A stretch of 64,000 bases of DNA from Monosporascus cannonballus (GCA_004154925.1 QJNS01000021.1:372001-436000), one strand, 5' to 3'; shown: positions 25,023 through 37,145, numbered from the stretch's first letter. Program-made: numbers and translations. Notes: generated by a model from the sequence alone, not told the origin.

Positions 25023-28000
25023 TATTATAAACTTTTGTTTAATAATATTATTAAATTTTAAATAATACCAATTCATATTATATTTACTAGCAAACAACCC
25101 GAATAACCTATTTACCAAATTCTTAATTACTTAAATATTAAAATAAAATTCAGAAAAGAAAAGAAAACCTTATTTTTTTTGCGAAAAAATTCTTCAGTAC
25201 CTAGATATTATAAATAAATGAATTATTTAATTTGAAAAATATAATAATGACTTCACCATATTTCTTTAAGCCGTTTATAAGAAATTTAAAAAAAAAGAAA
25301 AATTTTCAAAGATGCGAAGCCCTTTTAAACAAATTAAGTAATTTAATTAAATTTTACCAAAAAATAGAAAGAATCCTTAAACTCTTTAAACCAAAACCTT
25401 TCGACAAAAGTTTAACCAAATTCTAATTATTTTTTAACTTACTACTAAATATAATTCGGATATTTCTTTATTTACCTTATTCCTCTTATTATACGAATCG
25501 AATTCGTAATTAACGATTTACCGAAAATATAATTATTTAATTGAAACTCATTGTAAGAAAATATATTATTTTATTAATGGAAAAAAGCAACTTAAAAATA
25601 ATACAAATTTATAATAATTACGAATAATTCGAGCAAATATTAATAAAAGTTTTCGAAATAACAAATGGAAAAATAAAAACCAAAATATAAATCCAATAAT
25701 TACGATAGAAAATTCCGTATTTAATTACGGTAATATATTTATTTAATTAGCCATTAAAGTAAATTCGGAATAAAAAATACTAATAATTAAATTTTTCAAT
25801 GGCCTAAAAAGAAATAAAAAAAGCTTTTAAGTTTAATCAGCCTAATTATTTATTAAATTATATTATTAAAATAATTAAAATTAATGATTAATAATACGTA
25901 TAATATATTAAAAGTACTAAAAGAAAAAATAATAATAAATCTCGATATATAGCTAATATTAACGTTCTTTAATATATTAATAGTTTTTACGATACAAAAC
26001 CAAAACTTATAAAATTAAGGCTTATTTATAAAAGAAAACTGGAATTACATTATATATTATAATTATAATAAGATAAAATATAAGGGATCGTATTGTAAAA
26101 TATTTAAAAACCTTATTAAAATAATTAAAAATTAATACTCAAGCAATAGTTTTAAAAACAAATCAAAAAATGGAAATAAATTTATTAATATGATTTAGTT
26201 TAAATATAGGCTAAGTCCTTTATAGCAAAAGGTCTAATAAGGATTATTACGATAAGGGATTTAACGAAAAATACAAAAAGCTAAAAACTTAATTTAATAA
26301 ATCTCGTAAATATAATAAAAGACATTATAAAAATAATACCGTAAATACCGGAAATAAATAAAGAAACTTCATCACGGAATAACTAATTAATACGGCAAAA
26401 TATATACTATATATTATGGATAACGAAAATATCCCGATTACAAAAAATCAAAATAATATATTTACGTATAAATTATATACATATATTACGAAAAATTCGC
26501 TTTTTCTGATTATATCGAAAATAACAAAAATATAAGCAATAATATCGATAATTTCGAATTATAACATGAAAGAATATTTAACAGCTGGTCGAAATAAAAA
26601 ATCAATCTGAAAAAAATAATACCTTTAAAAAAGCTTTTTTTATTATTATAAATGATATAATTATTAAATAAAAAAAGAATAAATTTAATGTACGGTAAAT
26701 ATATTATTAGAAAAATACGTTAATTTTTAAAAAATCTCTAAAACGATAATTAAGATAACGTATAATAAAATATAGTCGTAAATATAAAAAACTGATTGAT
26801 TTAATAAGAAGACAAATTACAATAAAATTGAAAATAATTGATACAGCTTAAAGAAAAAATACGTTAGTAATAACGACCAATATAATAACTTAATATATTA
26901 AATAAAAAATATAAAGAGAATTCGATAAATTCGAATACAAATTAAAGAAATAATTATAAAAATGTCGCAAAATAGTAAAACTTAAAGAAATTTAAAACAA
27001 ATTTCCGAAAAAAGTTTTAAACGCGAGGATAAAAACCATTAATAATTTTATTACTTTAAAAATACGAAGTAGAATAGATTAGTATACCGTATTAATATTT
27101 TACGGAAATTTAAGCAAAAATTATATTGTATTAAATATAATTAATAAATTGAAATTATTATAGAAATATAAGTTAAACTTTTATATAATACTAAATGCCG
27201 AATATAAAGAATTTATTTATAATAATAAAATATTTACATGTAAAATTAATTATCTTAAGGTTTTTAATAAAAAATAATATTAAATAATTAATTTCGATGT
27301 CGTTTTATTTAAACATTATAATATAATGTTCAAATTATTATACATATATTAATAAAGAATTTTAATTAACCGTAAAATTAATTAAATATATTTTTGTTTA
27401 TTTTTTATTAATAAACGAAAAAAAATTTGAAATCTTAATATTCCATTAATAATAATAATAAATATAAATATAAAAACACGACAAAAACTTTATTATTTAC
27501 AAATTTAAAATCTAAAAAGAAATATTAAAAAATATAATATATCGTTATTATTATTAAAGCAAAATTAAAATAATTAAATAACGATATAAAATAATAAGAA
27601 TAATAACTTAAAAAGTTAGAAATTTTAATTGATATATTATTATAATACCATAAATACGAAGAGTTTTTTAACAAAGAATTTGATACAAAATTATTAAAAT
27701 ATAACGAATAGAATTATAAAATGATTTTTAAAAAAGGATTTTTAGCGAGATTTTACCTTACTTATAATTTTAACGAAAATAAATTGCGTATTTTCAAAAA
27801 ATCCCTAGAAAAAAGATAATAAAAGATAAATTACTTTTCGAAATTATTTATAACTTATTGGATTTTTTTATATTAAATAAAATAAAGAATTACGATTTAT
27901 AATGATTTATTAATAATTAAATAATATTATTATTAAAAATTAAATATTATTATCTTTAATTACGAAAACAAAACACTAATTTTACGGAACCAAATAGTTT

Positions 28001-30986
28001 ATAATATTTAATTTTAAAGATAAATATAACCTCATTAAAATTAAAAAAGATATAAATAAAAAATAACTTTTAAAACGAAATACATATTATTTAAATATTA
28101 AATTATCTTAAAAGGATTTATAAACGTACGACTAGCTTTTTAATATATAATAAATTATATATTATAAAAATACGTTAATATTTTCGTTATTTGTAATTTT
28201 AATATTATTTTTATTTTTTAAAAACGGGAAAAACTTATGTTAAATATATTTAAAAAATCTTTTAAATTTTATAAAATTTTATATTATTTATTAATATCAA
28301 AAATCAATCTTGTAAATAAAAAATAAAATATTTAAAATATATTAAGATGAATTTTAAGAAAGTTATTTCAGTTACGGCATAATAAACTTTAATTAAGGTT
28401 AAGAAAAGTTAAATATTTTTTTAGATTTATTAATTATTATAAAAACTTTATTCAAAATTTTAATAAAATAATTATATTTTTAACGAACCTTGTAAAAAAA
28501 TAAAAAGTTTTAAATAAACGTTAAATACGGAAAACGTAATTCAGAATATGAGGGATATAATTATTAATAAATTAATATTAATTACATATAATTTAAACCG
28601 CTTTGTTAAATTAAAAAACGATATTTTAAATTACGAGTTAAATATAATAATCGGATAATGAACTAATTAAGGCAAATTATACCTTATTATATTCCTTTCG
28701 TATAAATAAAGGGAACCAAATTTAATTATGATATTTTGAATAAGGAATTTATAGTTATTATTATAATATTTCGAAAATTTAAGTATTTTCTAAAAGAAAA
28801 CTTATATTAGGTTAAGGTTTATACAGAATATTAAAATTTTATCCGACTTACTAAAATTGAAAAATTTGCAAAATAATAATTTAAATATATAAAAAAATTA
28901 ACCCATTTCGATTTTATTATTATTTATAAAAAAGGCTTAAAAATAGCAAAATAAATATTTTCAATAAATAATTAAATTTCAAAAAAAGATTAATTAAAAT
29001 TAATTATATATTTTTCAATATTATTATAAACAAATATTTACGTTGACAATAAATTACGATAATTCGAGTAATACCTTTTGATACATATTAGAGAATCCAA
29101 TAGTATAACGATAATTTCCTAGAAAACTAAAAAATAAATAAAATATAAATTTCAGAAAAATACTAGAAATATTTAGTACGAAATATGTACGGATATTAAT
29201 TATACGGATATCCAAAACTCTATAAAACTTTAAAACAGTTTTAACATATATATTTTTGTTTGAAATGAAATTAATGCTATAAAAATTATATAATAATACG
29301 ATATTTACGTTAAAATAAAAACTTAACGATATAAATTATACGGAAAGTTATAAGTATTATTAATTATCAAATAATTATAATATTTAATTACGTCCGATCT
29401 TAATATTAAACTCTTTGTATTAAACAATGCTATTAAGAAAATATATTACCATAATATTTTCGTCATAGTTAATCGATTTACGAAATTCTTTTATTTCTTT
29501 ATTATATCATAAAAACATAAATGCCGAAAAATAATATACATTTTTTTAAATATATTTATAACATATATAAATTATTAATAGAAAGTATTTTAAATAAATA
29601 TTTAATATTTATATTAAAGTTTTACCAAAATTTAATAATATAAATTATCTTAAATTATAAATTATTTAACGTATTTGAACATTAAACGGATAAATAAATA
29701 AAACAAATAATCCAAATTTTAAAACTTTACTGATAATATTATATAAATTACGAATAAAATATTTAGTTTATAATATTAATTGTTACAAAAATATTAAAAT
29801 AATATTAATAAATATATATTTTAATCTTATTATAAAAATTTACAAAAAAGAAACGTAATAATATTTTAATTAATATCAAAATAATGTTTACCTTAAAATC
29901 ATTATAATAATTACATTAAAAATTAAAAAGGGAAATAAAACTTTTACGAAATTAAATTAATAAATATTATAATTAAAAACAATTAAACAAATTAATTTTC
30001 GAAAAAGTGAAAATAATTTTTTTCGTTACTAACAATATTTACACAAAACGATCTAATAAAAACCTTTATTTTAAATATACTAATTTATATAAAATTACTA
30101 AAAGAATCTTAGAAAAGAAATATTAATAAAAAAATTTATTAAAAGTCAAATTTTATTCAATTTTCTATATTTTTTATTGGACTTAACAATAAATATAAAT
30201 AAGATATATACGATTTAAAAGAATACGAAAAGAAAAAATAAATAAATGTACGAAATTAAAAAAATAATTTAATACTTAATTAAATAAAAACAATCTAAAT
30301 TTCGAAAATATTTAAAAATCTGCCAAAAACCTTATTAATAATTAATATTTATTAAAAAATTTTTATCAATAATAACGGATACGTTCCAGTTAATTACCGA
30401 CCAATTAATAACAAAGATATTAAGTTAATCGGCTGTGGCCTGCGTTAACGTAATAACCGTAACGGCGGCCTTTAATTATTTCTGCTTTTTTTTCGAAACG
30501 TTTAAATTCCTTAATGGTTTCCGTATCTTTAATATTTTGACCAAATATTTCGATATTATAATAACGGAATAACCGCCTTTATTTTTGCAAATAATCCAAC
30601 TTATTGACAGTCGTTCGTAACGTTTCGCAAACTTATTCCTTTTTACGTTTTAAACGGTTTTTTGTATCTAAAAACTTTTAATATTTAATTTTTACCGGAC
30701 CGAAAATATCTTAAGAACTGCCATAATAAATATAATGCGTACATTTTAAGGAACCCCGAACAACCTTATACTTTACACCCTCTTTTTCATAACGAAAATA
30801 AAAAAATATCTTAAAACCAAAATATTTAATACGTTTAAAAAAATAAACGCGTTAATATACTTACAAAAATGAAGTGGTTCTATATAATTCGATATAACAA
30901 ATATAAAAAAGGGAAAATTACATACCAAAATTAATAAACGAATAATTTAATCTTTAAAAATAAAAATTCTAAAAAAAAGGAAATTA

Positions 30987-31383
30987 TGTTATAACCTAAC
31001 AATCTTAACTTCCTTACGGACGATCGAGTCTACGAAAAAGATAAACCTCGATTACCGTCAAAAAGTTACGTAACCGGCTTAAAGGTTTCAAGGTGCCAAA
31101 TACCTTAAGCCCTTTAAGCCGGCAAGGAAACTCAAAGGGCTTAATAAGCTCAAGGGTTTAAACCGCTTAAACACCTTAAGCCAGAACGAAAATATATACG
31201 CTTATTATTTTTATAATTTAGATAATTTTAACTTACAATATAACATCGTTACTCAAAGCACCCTTGGAATTACGAAACGTAATACGATTACTATATCCAT
31301 TACTTAGATTCCCACGATACTCCTGTCAACATAAACTCGTACGACTAAGGTTTAATAATTGATTAAACCCCTAGCTCGTCATA
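30987..31383 (+). repeat. 3' LTR of gypsy copy E
   Basis: 397 bp from TGTTATAACCTAACAATC to CCTAGCTCGTCATA. Its right half matches, in reverse complement, the R-U5 half of the minus-strand LTRs of copies A-D. Its left (U3) half matches only copy D near the start (TGTTAT.ACCTAACGGT). Confidence 0.88.
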
Positions 31384-31918
31384 TATTAATACGCTTACGA
31401 AAGCAAGATTTTTCTACATGATTCGATATAACAAATATGAAAAAAGAAACATTACATACCAAAACTAATAAACAAATAATTTGATCTTTAGAGACAAAAA
31501 TCCTGGAAAGGAGAAGATCGTATTATAACCTAACGGTCTTAGCTTTTTTTACAGACGATCGGGCCTACGAAAAAGATAAGCTCCGATCACCGCCAAGAAG
31601 TTACGTAACCGGCTTAAAGATCTTAAAGTACCAAGCACCTTAAGCCTTTTAAGCCGGCAAAAAAGCTTAAAGGGTTTAATGGGCTTAAAGATTTAAGCCG
31701 CTTAAGCACCTTAAGCCAAAACGAAAATATATACGCTTATTATTTCCATAATCTAAATAATTTCAGCTTGTAATAAAACATCGTTATCCAAGGCACCCTT
31801 AGAATTACGAGACGTAACACGATTACTATATCCATTATTCAGATTCCCACAATACTCCTGCCAACATAAACCTGTACGACTAAGGTTTAATAGTTGGTTA
31901 AACTCCTAGCTCGTCACA
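31384..31918 (+). repeat. Extra LTR unit behind copy E
   Basis: A second copy of the end of E: about 137 bp of pre-LTR internal sequence with a purine tract (aaggagaagatcg ending at 31520) and a complete 398-bp LTR at 31521-31918 ending GCTCGTCACA. The unit 31384-31918 parallels 30850-31383. It is less mutated than the LTR before it. No second internal region follows. Confidence 0.8.
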
Positions 31919-32956
31919 GAACTAATTAATTAAAAATTTAATCGCTAAAAAAATAAAATAAATAGCTACAGCTTAAGGAAGTAATAAAATATAACGATTA
32001 ACGCCGTAAATACTTTTAAGACGTTAAAAGGGTGTATCAGCTAACTGGGGGGGTACGGAACGCTCCCCATATACGGAAAGGTCTCATACTGATCGGCTCT
32101 TATATGTTCCGTGGCTAAGCTACTTAAAGTTGTACGCGTACGAGAGCACCTATAACTTAACTGAGGACAAGAACACAACTGATGTCCCCTATATCTGACA
32201 GTAGCCAACAGACACGGCTACCGAAGTGGCGAAAGCGATAGCCGCTAGTCCGAAAACTAGCTAAGCCAAGGCGTTCTAGATTCGACAGGTTGAGAGCCTT
32301 AACGAAGACGTTAGAATTACGGGGCCGGCTCTGATTCCGGCCATTAGTATTTCCATCTTTCGCGGGGGCTAGGCAAAAGGACTTGAAGCCATTAAAAGAG
32401 GAGAAAGCACTGGTGATAGCAAGAGCTAGTACCGAACGGATCCTTTCGGCTCTAGATATTAATAACTGACGGGCCGGCTTGCAGCTTGGGATTTGCCAAG
32501 AATACTAGGGTTGGCAGTTAAAGAACTGAATCGTATCCCAGGGAAACCCTTCCTAGTGCAGCCGACCCTTCTACCAGCCCTAGCGAACAGCTGAATGCAG
32601 GGGAAAGCAGCCACGTCTAGATGCTTACCCCGAATGTGATTGGTTACCCGGAATTCGATAATTGGATCTAAGGCTACTCGATGCTGCAGTTGCGAGATCG
32701 GGTTGCCGGCCACGTGGCTATTGTTACATACAATGGCGGCATCCTCCCACCTGTGGGAAGATTCTGAAATTTTCTCTTTTGAGAGAATCAACTCTCGGTC
32801 CGATCAGTGTATTCAAGTAATGGTGCCCGCCGCCGCTACTTGGGAGCTCTTGACACCGATAACCGACCCAATCAAATGTGAATGCCACAGTCCCTTGCGC
32901 CGCTCCGAGTTCCAATCCCAATTGTCGCAGTCTGCAGCAAGGGTGCAATCACCACA
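31919..32956. other. Transition from RIPed DNA to gene island; no supported gene
   Basis: AT-rich to about 32030, then GC-balanced. It contains a 72-bp block (32216-32287) that resembles the end of the solo LTR at 55871-56090. A short frame (32363-32463) reads plausibly (KDLKPLKEEKALVIARASTE) but has no start and no family. The stretch before 32957 would include the promoter of the GNAT-like gene. Confidence 0.45.
32216..32287 (+). repeat. 72-bp block resembling the 3' end of the solo LTR at 55871-56090
   Basis: taccgaagtggcgaaag ... ctagctaagccaaggcgtt ... attcgaca parallels taccgaagtggccgaag ... gaactaagccatggcgtt ... gttcaaca at 56027-56090. Both copies end in CA. A matching LTR start about 200 bp upstream is not obvious here, so this may be a truncated or diverged LTR. 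The first part also resembles a pol III box A, but I found no tRNA fold. Confidence 0.45.
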
Positions 32957-33856
32957 ATGACATCGCAGAATATCGTCAAGTATACGCTCAGCGAAGAGGA
33001 ACTGTGCGACCTCTCGCAACGGCTGCTGACGGAGCAGCCGCCGTCGGTCAATGAGAGGTTCGTCTGCTACATGGTGGACAGGACGGCCGAGACCTCGAAC
33101 TTGGCGCGCCACGTAGAGCGTGTGGTATTCGAGGAGCGATTCGGCCTAGACGACGCGGCGATGACGCGGCTCTATGGGCCGTATGAGGCCGCGAGCTCTT
33201 TCTTCCTCGTCGTTGACCGGCTGAACATGCGTCCCGCCGGCACGGCGCGCATCGGGCGGAACTGCGAAGCCGGGTTTCTCACGCTGAACGATGCCTCGAG
33301 GATGGTCGGGGTGTCGCTCGAGTCCTTCAGGGCGCATTACAAGGTCGGCAATATGGACGACGTGTGGGACCTTGGCACGACGGTGGTCCTTAAGGAGTAC
33401 CGTGCCATCGACAATCACCTGGTCAGCCAGATGTGTTACCGGTGTCTCTGGGCGCGCGCCATGCACGAGGACATCAAGCACTACGTGACTATCCTGGACG
33501 GAGACATCCGCAGGACCTTCGCTCTGGTCGGGTTACCTTTTGAGCCCCTTCTCGGCACCGGCGAAGTCTGTCACGAGGGCTCCAAGGATAGCATGTTTAT
33601 GTACGGGCGACCCGGGGCGTTCCCTGGAGGCGCCGTGAAAGGCCTGGCAAGAGTCAATGAGAAGCTAAAGCCTTTTGTGGCTTCATTTAAAACTCGTGTC
33701 TTCGACGGTCTAGATATCGACCACCACCTGATGTTCGACGTTTCGAAGGCCCCTGGTGCATTGAAGAGGGATAATGGGGCAACGACAACGCCAGCGACGA
33801 AATCTCCCCAGGCCCAAGATGTAGCAGTTTCCGCGAATGGACATAGAAAATCTTAA
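32957..33856 (+). CDS. GNAT-fold acyltransferase-like protein (autoinducer-synthase-like), intact
   Basis: Single-exon gene, 299 codons from the ATG at 32957 (A at -3, CAATCACCACA leader); an in-frame upstream ATG at 32882 would add 25 residues but lacks similar context. The layout resembles GNAT-fold autoinducer synthases and related N-acyl amino acid synthases: VERVVFEERFG (about residues 53-63), FFLVVDR followed by AGTARIG (94-100, a beta-strand-like G.AR core), WDLGTTVV (137-144), a Cys-containing helix CYRCLWARAM (160-169), YVTILDGDIRRTF (176-188) and LLGTGEV (198-204). The C-terminal about 35 residues are low complexity. No signal peptide or membrane segment is visible, so a cytosolic location is likely. 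Substrate is unknown. It is alone in a 2-kb island between RIPed retrotransposons and free of RIP stops. Single-exon structure and resemblance to bacterial enzymes make transfer possible, but this is inference. Confidence 0.6.
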   Translation: MTSQNIVKYTLSEEELCDLSQRLLTEQPPSVNERFVCYMVDRTAETSNLARHVERVVFEERFGLDDAAMTRLYGPYEAASSFFLVVDRLNMRPAGTARIGRNCEAGFLTLNDASRMVGVSLESFRAHYKVGNMDDVWDLGTTVVLKEYRAIDNHLVSQMCYRCLWARAMHEDIKHYVTILDGDIRRTFALVGLPFEPLLGTGEVCHEGSKDSMFMYGRPGAFPGGAVKGLARVNEKLKPFVASFKTRVFDGLDIDHHLMFDVSKAPGALKRDNGATTTPATKSPQAQDVAVSANGHRKS

Positions 33857-33948
33857 TGATAAGGTGCTTTGAAACGATAAATTTTATTATTCTGCTACGG
33901 CGGTTTCTACATCCTATCGGCAACATGTGGCGTGCGTCTCTTAACACT

Positions 33949-34230
33949 TCAATAGAATCCCGATCGAACTTCTTCCGCGCCAACCAGGGAGAGAAGGCGA
34001 AGAGATGCGGCTCCCAAGTATTGCTTGGCCGCAACCTCGTTTTCCCCGGCGACGAGCTTTGACCCGTACAACTCACCCTCGTCCCGCAGGAGGCCGACCT
34101 CACCTTTCCCAATAAAAAGTATCATGTAGACCTTTCCCGTCCCTCGCCTTGAGAGGACCCACCAGTCTGGCGACAGAGCGCGGATCTCGAACCATGTGTT
34201 TTTGAAAGCATTAAGTCCTCAAAGTACTTG
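33949..34230 (-). pseudogene. C-terminal fragment of an unidentified protein, truncated by RIPed DNA
   Basis: Minus-strand frame open for about 85 codons to a TGA at 33949-33951, converging on the GNAT-like gene 93 bp away. It reads as a well-formed folded-domain end: NTWFEIRALSPDWWVLSRRG, then GKVYMILFIGKGEVGLLRDE and LGAASLRLLSLVGAEEV. Upstream, the frame is lost at about 34225, where the sequence turns AT-rich; a plausible continuation (KYFEDL) lies in another frame. No start is present and I do not recognise the family. Confidence 0.45.
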
Positions 34231-34963
34231 CTTTTCATTCCTTTTTAAATTTATTACATCTTTTTTATATTTATATATTTAACATATCGAATTATTACAC
34301 CTTTCCTTTTTATCGATGTATTTAATCTCTTAATTAAATATCCTTATATCGTATTATTTAAAACAATTTTGTAAAACGAATTTTTTAATTATTTGATTAA
34401 ATTTTCGCGAAATCTTTTAGAATTTGGCTTATAAACTGTTTAATTCGTAAAAACTTACTTTTTTTTATATAGTTTTTTAAAAATTCGTAATAAATGGTAA
34501 TTAAAATTATAAATCGACAATAACTTTTTAATAATAGTTTTTAATTATTTACTAAAACTATTTCTTTCTCTTTCAATAATTATCTTATTTATAATAATAA
34601 TAAAAATCTTTTACAAATATATTATTCTTTTTAGTTAACTTTGTACTCTTATTAAGTTATCGAACTTTTTTTTAAAAAAAATTATATTACGTAAATGACG
34701 ATATTATTTCTAATTTCTAGAGTTATATTTTTTCTAGTTTATTAAAGTTAAGATCTTACTATAATATACGGATAATTATATCATATATAATAAATAATGT
34801 AAAATTTCTCGTATCGGTTAAACTTTATAAGTGATATATCTTTTACTTAAGTTTAATATTTCTTTATTTATTCTTTTATCGTTTATTTTTTATATCGTTA
34901 ATAGTTTTCTTATTATAAACGAAAAAGAATTTATATTTTTCTGATTTTTAGATTTTTATAAGA
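34215..34963 (-). mobile_element. Strongly degraded gypsy gag-region remnant
   Basis: AT-rich stretch with block similarity to about 2190-2700 of copy A (for example cgtaataaatg... and tatatacgg.taat... blocks in the same order and orientation). No LTR is attached. The similarity is judged by eye and the limits are approximate. Confidence 0.4.
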
Positions 34964-34964
34964 C

Positions 34965-35100
34965 TATAACCTCTTAAAAGCAAGAAGAGCTGAGACAGAA
35001 CTCCATATATTCTAATAAGATCTTATTCAAATATTAAGAACAGCAACTAAGTTTTCAATAACCCAGAAGGGTTTAGCATTGCTGATCTTTAAATGTTATA
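34965..35100. mobile_element. Short MITE-like element, not RIPed
   Basis: About 136 bp of clearly less AT-rich DNA inside RIPed sequence. The ends form an imperfect inverted repeat: CTATAACCTCTTAAAAG at the left against the reverse complement of CTTTAAATGTTATAG at the right. TA dinucleotides at both outer edges fit a Tc1/mariner-type TA target. There is no coding capacity. Confidence 0.5.
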
Positions 35101-35928
35101 GTTAGCGTCGTATTTTGGCTTATCTTATAATCTTTTAGTAATCTTGTAATTATTATATAATAATAACTCGGAACACTACCTTAAATCGCTATTAAATACA
35201 TGTTATTTAAATTTATACATTAACGGCTTTAAATCTTTAATAAAAGTTTTTCGTATATTATAATTACGTCGAATATAAATATATTAATATTTCAATTATT
35301 CTATTCTTTTAATATTCTTTCAATTATTGATAAATATATTTCGTTATTTTCTTACAATTTGTTAAATAGTTTATGTATAGTTCTTTTATATCGTATTTTA
35401 TCATAATTATTATTTTTTTAAAAAAAGTAACTCTATATTTTATTAACTTTACAATTATCTTATACAATATATTATTGTATTATTGAATTTAATATTAATT
35501 ATATTTTGAAAGTTATTATCGTTTTTCATTTTTAAAATTCGAACTTTTTAAACATATTATCGATCGTCGATTTAAAAGATTATCGTTATTTAATTAGTTA
35601 AAATTTAAAATCGATTAACTCTAAAACATTGTATTTAGATTACTTTTATAGTTATTAAAAATTGTAATTATTAAAATTGTTTAAGTTTAGTTTAATTTTG
35701 AAACGAATTTTATCAAAATATTACCATATCTAAGTATAAATTTTTAGTTAGCGGAATTTATTAAATTATATTTCCGATTTTACATTTTCATTTAGTATTT
35801 TGAAAGCATTTTAAGGTATATTTATGAAATATAATAACTATTGTAAATTTTACCATTTTTCTAATTCGTTATTTAAAAATATAAAACAATATATCTCTTT
35901 AATATTCATGTAAGAGAATAGAAAGAAG
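35101..35928. other. AT-rich RIPed stretch, no gene seen
   Basis: About 830 bp of TpA-rich sequence between the MITE and the 1.2-kb TIR element. There is no recognisable motif; it is presumably transposon remains. Confidence 0.4.
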
Positions 35929-37145
35929 TAACCTCGGACTCCACTAAATGAATTACTCTAGCAATGAATACGAATTTTCACTAAAACGCGCGATATAAAA
36001 AATTTAATAATAAATTAACAAAAACGTATATAATAAAACAAAGGCAATACACATATAAAGGACATTACATTATATGTATACAACTAGATATATATTCCAA
36101 AAAATATTTAATTCGATTTTTTAAAATTAATTATATTGTCTAAATTAGAGTATATTTGTGAAAGTTAGCAAAATATTAACTGCGTATAAATTGAAAAACT
36201 AATTAATATATTTCCATTATTTAAATATTAAATTTAAAAATTAAAGGAGTTTTCGTATTATATATATTATAAATTATATATACGTAAAATTTAAAACTTT
36301 TACATATTAAGTTTATAGAAATCAACTATTTAGCTAATTATATATTTATATTTATGGAAATAAGGCTGAATTAATTTGTTTAACCCCGTTTCATTCAAGT
36401 AAATATTTAATGTTTTATCAATTACATGTTTAATATTTCTGAACTTTTTAATTAATAAAATGTAAAAATATCTTAAAAATAAATATAACCGCTAATAATA
36501 ATGATAACAATACTTAACGAATATTAAATTAATCTATATCCCAATGATTACAAATAAAATTAATAAATATTTTATTAATCCGATTTATAAAATATATTAT
36601 TTTATTATAAACATTTAAACAAATTCCTTTATATTAATACGAAACAGTTACTTAAAATTATTTGTAAAATATAGAATATATAAGTAAAAGTCTATTTTCA
36701 ATATATTTTTATTATATCAAATTGTATTAGTAAAAAGGTAAGAGTAAAAGATTAAAATTCATTTTATTACTAAACATTTTATAATAAAAATCAAAATTTA
36801 TAAAACGCATTAATTTATATAATTTTTAAATATATTGTTTATTCAATTATTATTTTATTTGATATATTAAAATCTCTTTTTATTTATATCTTATATATTT
36901 TTTAAATTGTTTTTAAAATATCTTCGTTTTTTTTTCTTTTATTTCGGTTAAATTGTCCGCGAAAATTGCTTAATTACGTAATATAAGTAGTTTATACGAA
37001 TAAAAGACCAGGTCAGTTTATAAAACTAAAAACTGTTTTATTTTACCTTTTTTTGTTATTTTATTATTAATTTTTCTATATCACGCGTTATGGTGAGAAT
37101 CCGTATTCATTGCTAGGGTAATTCATTAGGTGGGGTTCCAGGTTA
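35929..37145. mobile_element. 1.2-kb DNA transposon or large MITE with about 95-bp terminal inverted repeats
   Basis: Left end taacctcggactccactaaa and right end ...tggggttccaggtta are inverted copies. The inverted similarity continues about 95 bp, through tgaattactctagcaatgaa and the cgcgcgata block to aaataataaattaac-type sequence. The differences are mostly transitions. The element starts and ends in TA. The interior is extremely AT-rich with no frame, so either a transposase was erased by RIP or it never had one. The right end is also found at about 11960-12032. Confidence 0.7.

Larger units (their letters stand above)
24628..31383 (+). mobile_element. Full-length Ty3/gypsy LTR retrotransposon copy E, plus strand, RIP-degraded
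   Basis: A 6.76-kb plus-strand element with LTRs at 24628-25022 and 30987-31383. A purine tract ends directly before the 3' LTR (about 30970-30986). A Gag piece is visible at 25232-25426 (ending LFKPKPFDKSLTKF, the FDGT-type motif altered). RT block 4/5 is visible as YNLIKIKKD at about 28020-28050. The RT active-site box at 28195-28206 encodes NFNI, so all catalytic Asp codons are lost. Integrase remnants lie at 29500-29900. It is the most heavily RIPed copy of the window. Confidence 0.88.

Noticed and set aside
32216..32287. Possible tRNA gene
   Set aside because: The box-A-like start is followed by no cloverleaf; the anticodon-like hairpin has a six-base loop and there is no acceptor stem.
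33146..33481. Antisense open frames inside the GNAT-like gene
   Set aside because: GC-rich third positions of the sense gene create open antisense frames; no motifs, and the sense frame has clear block structure.
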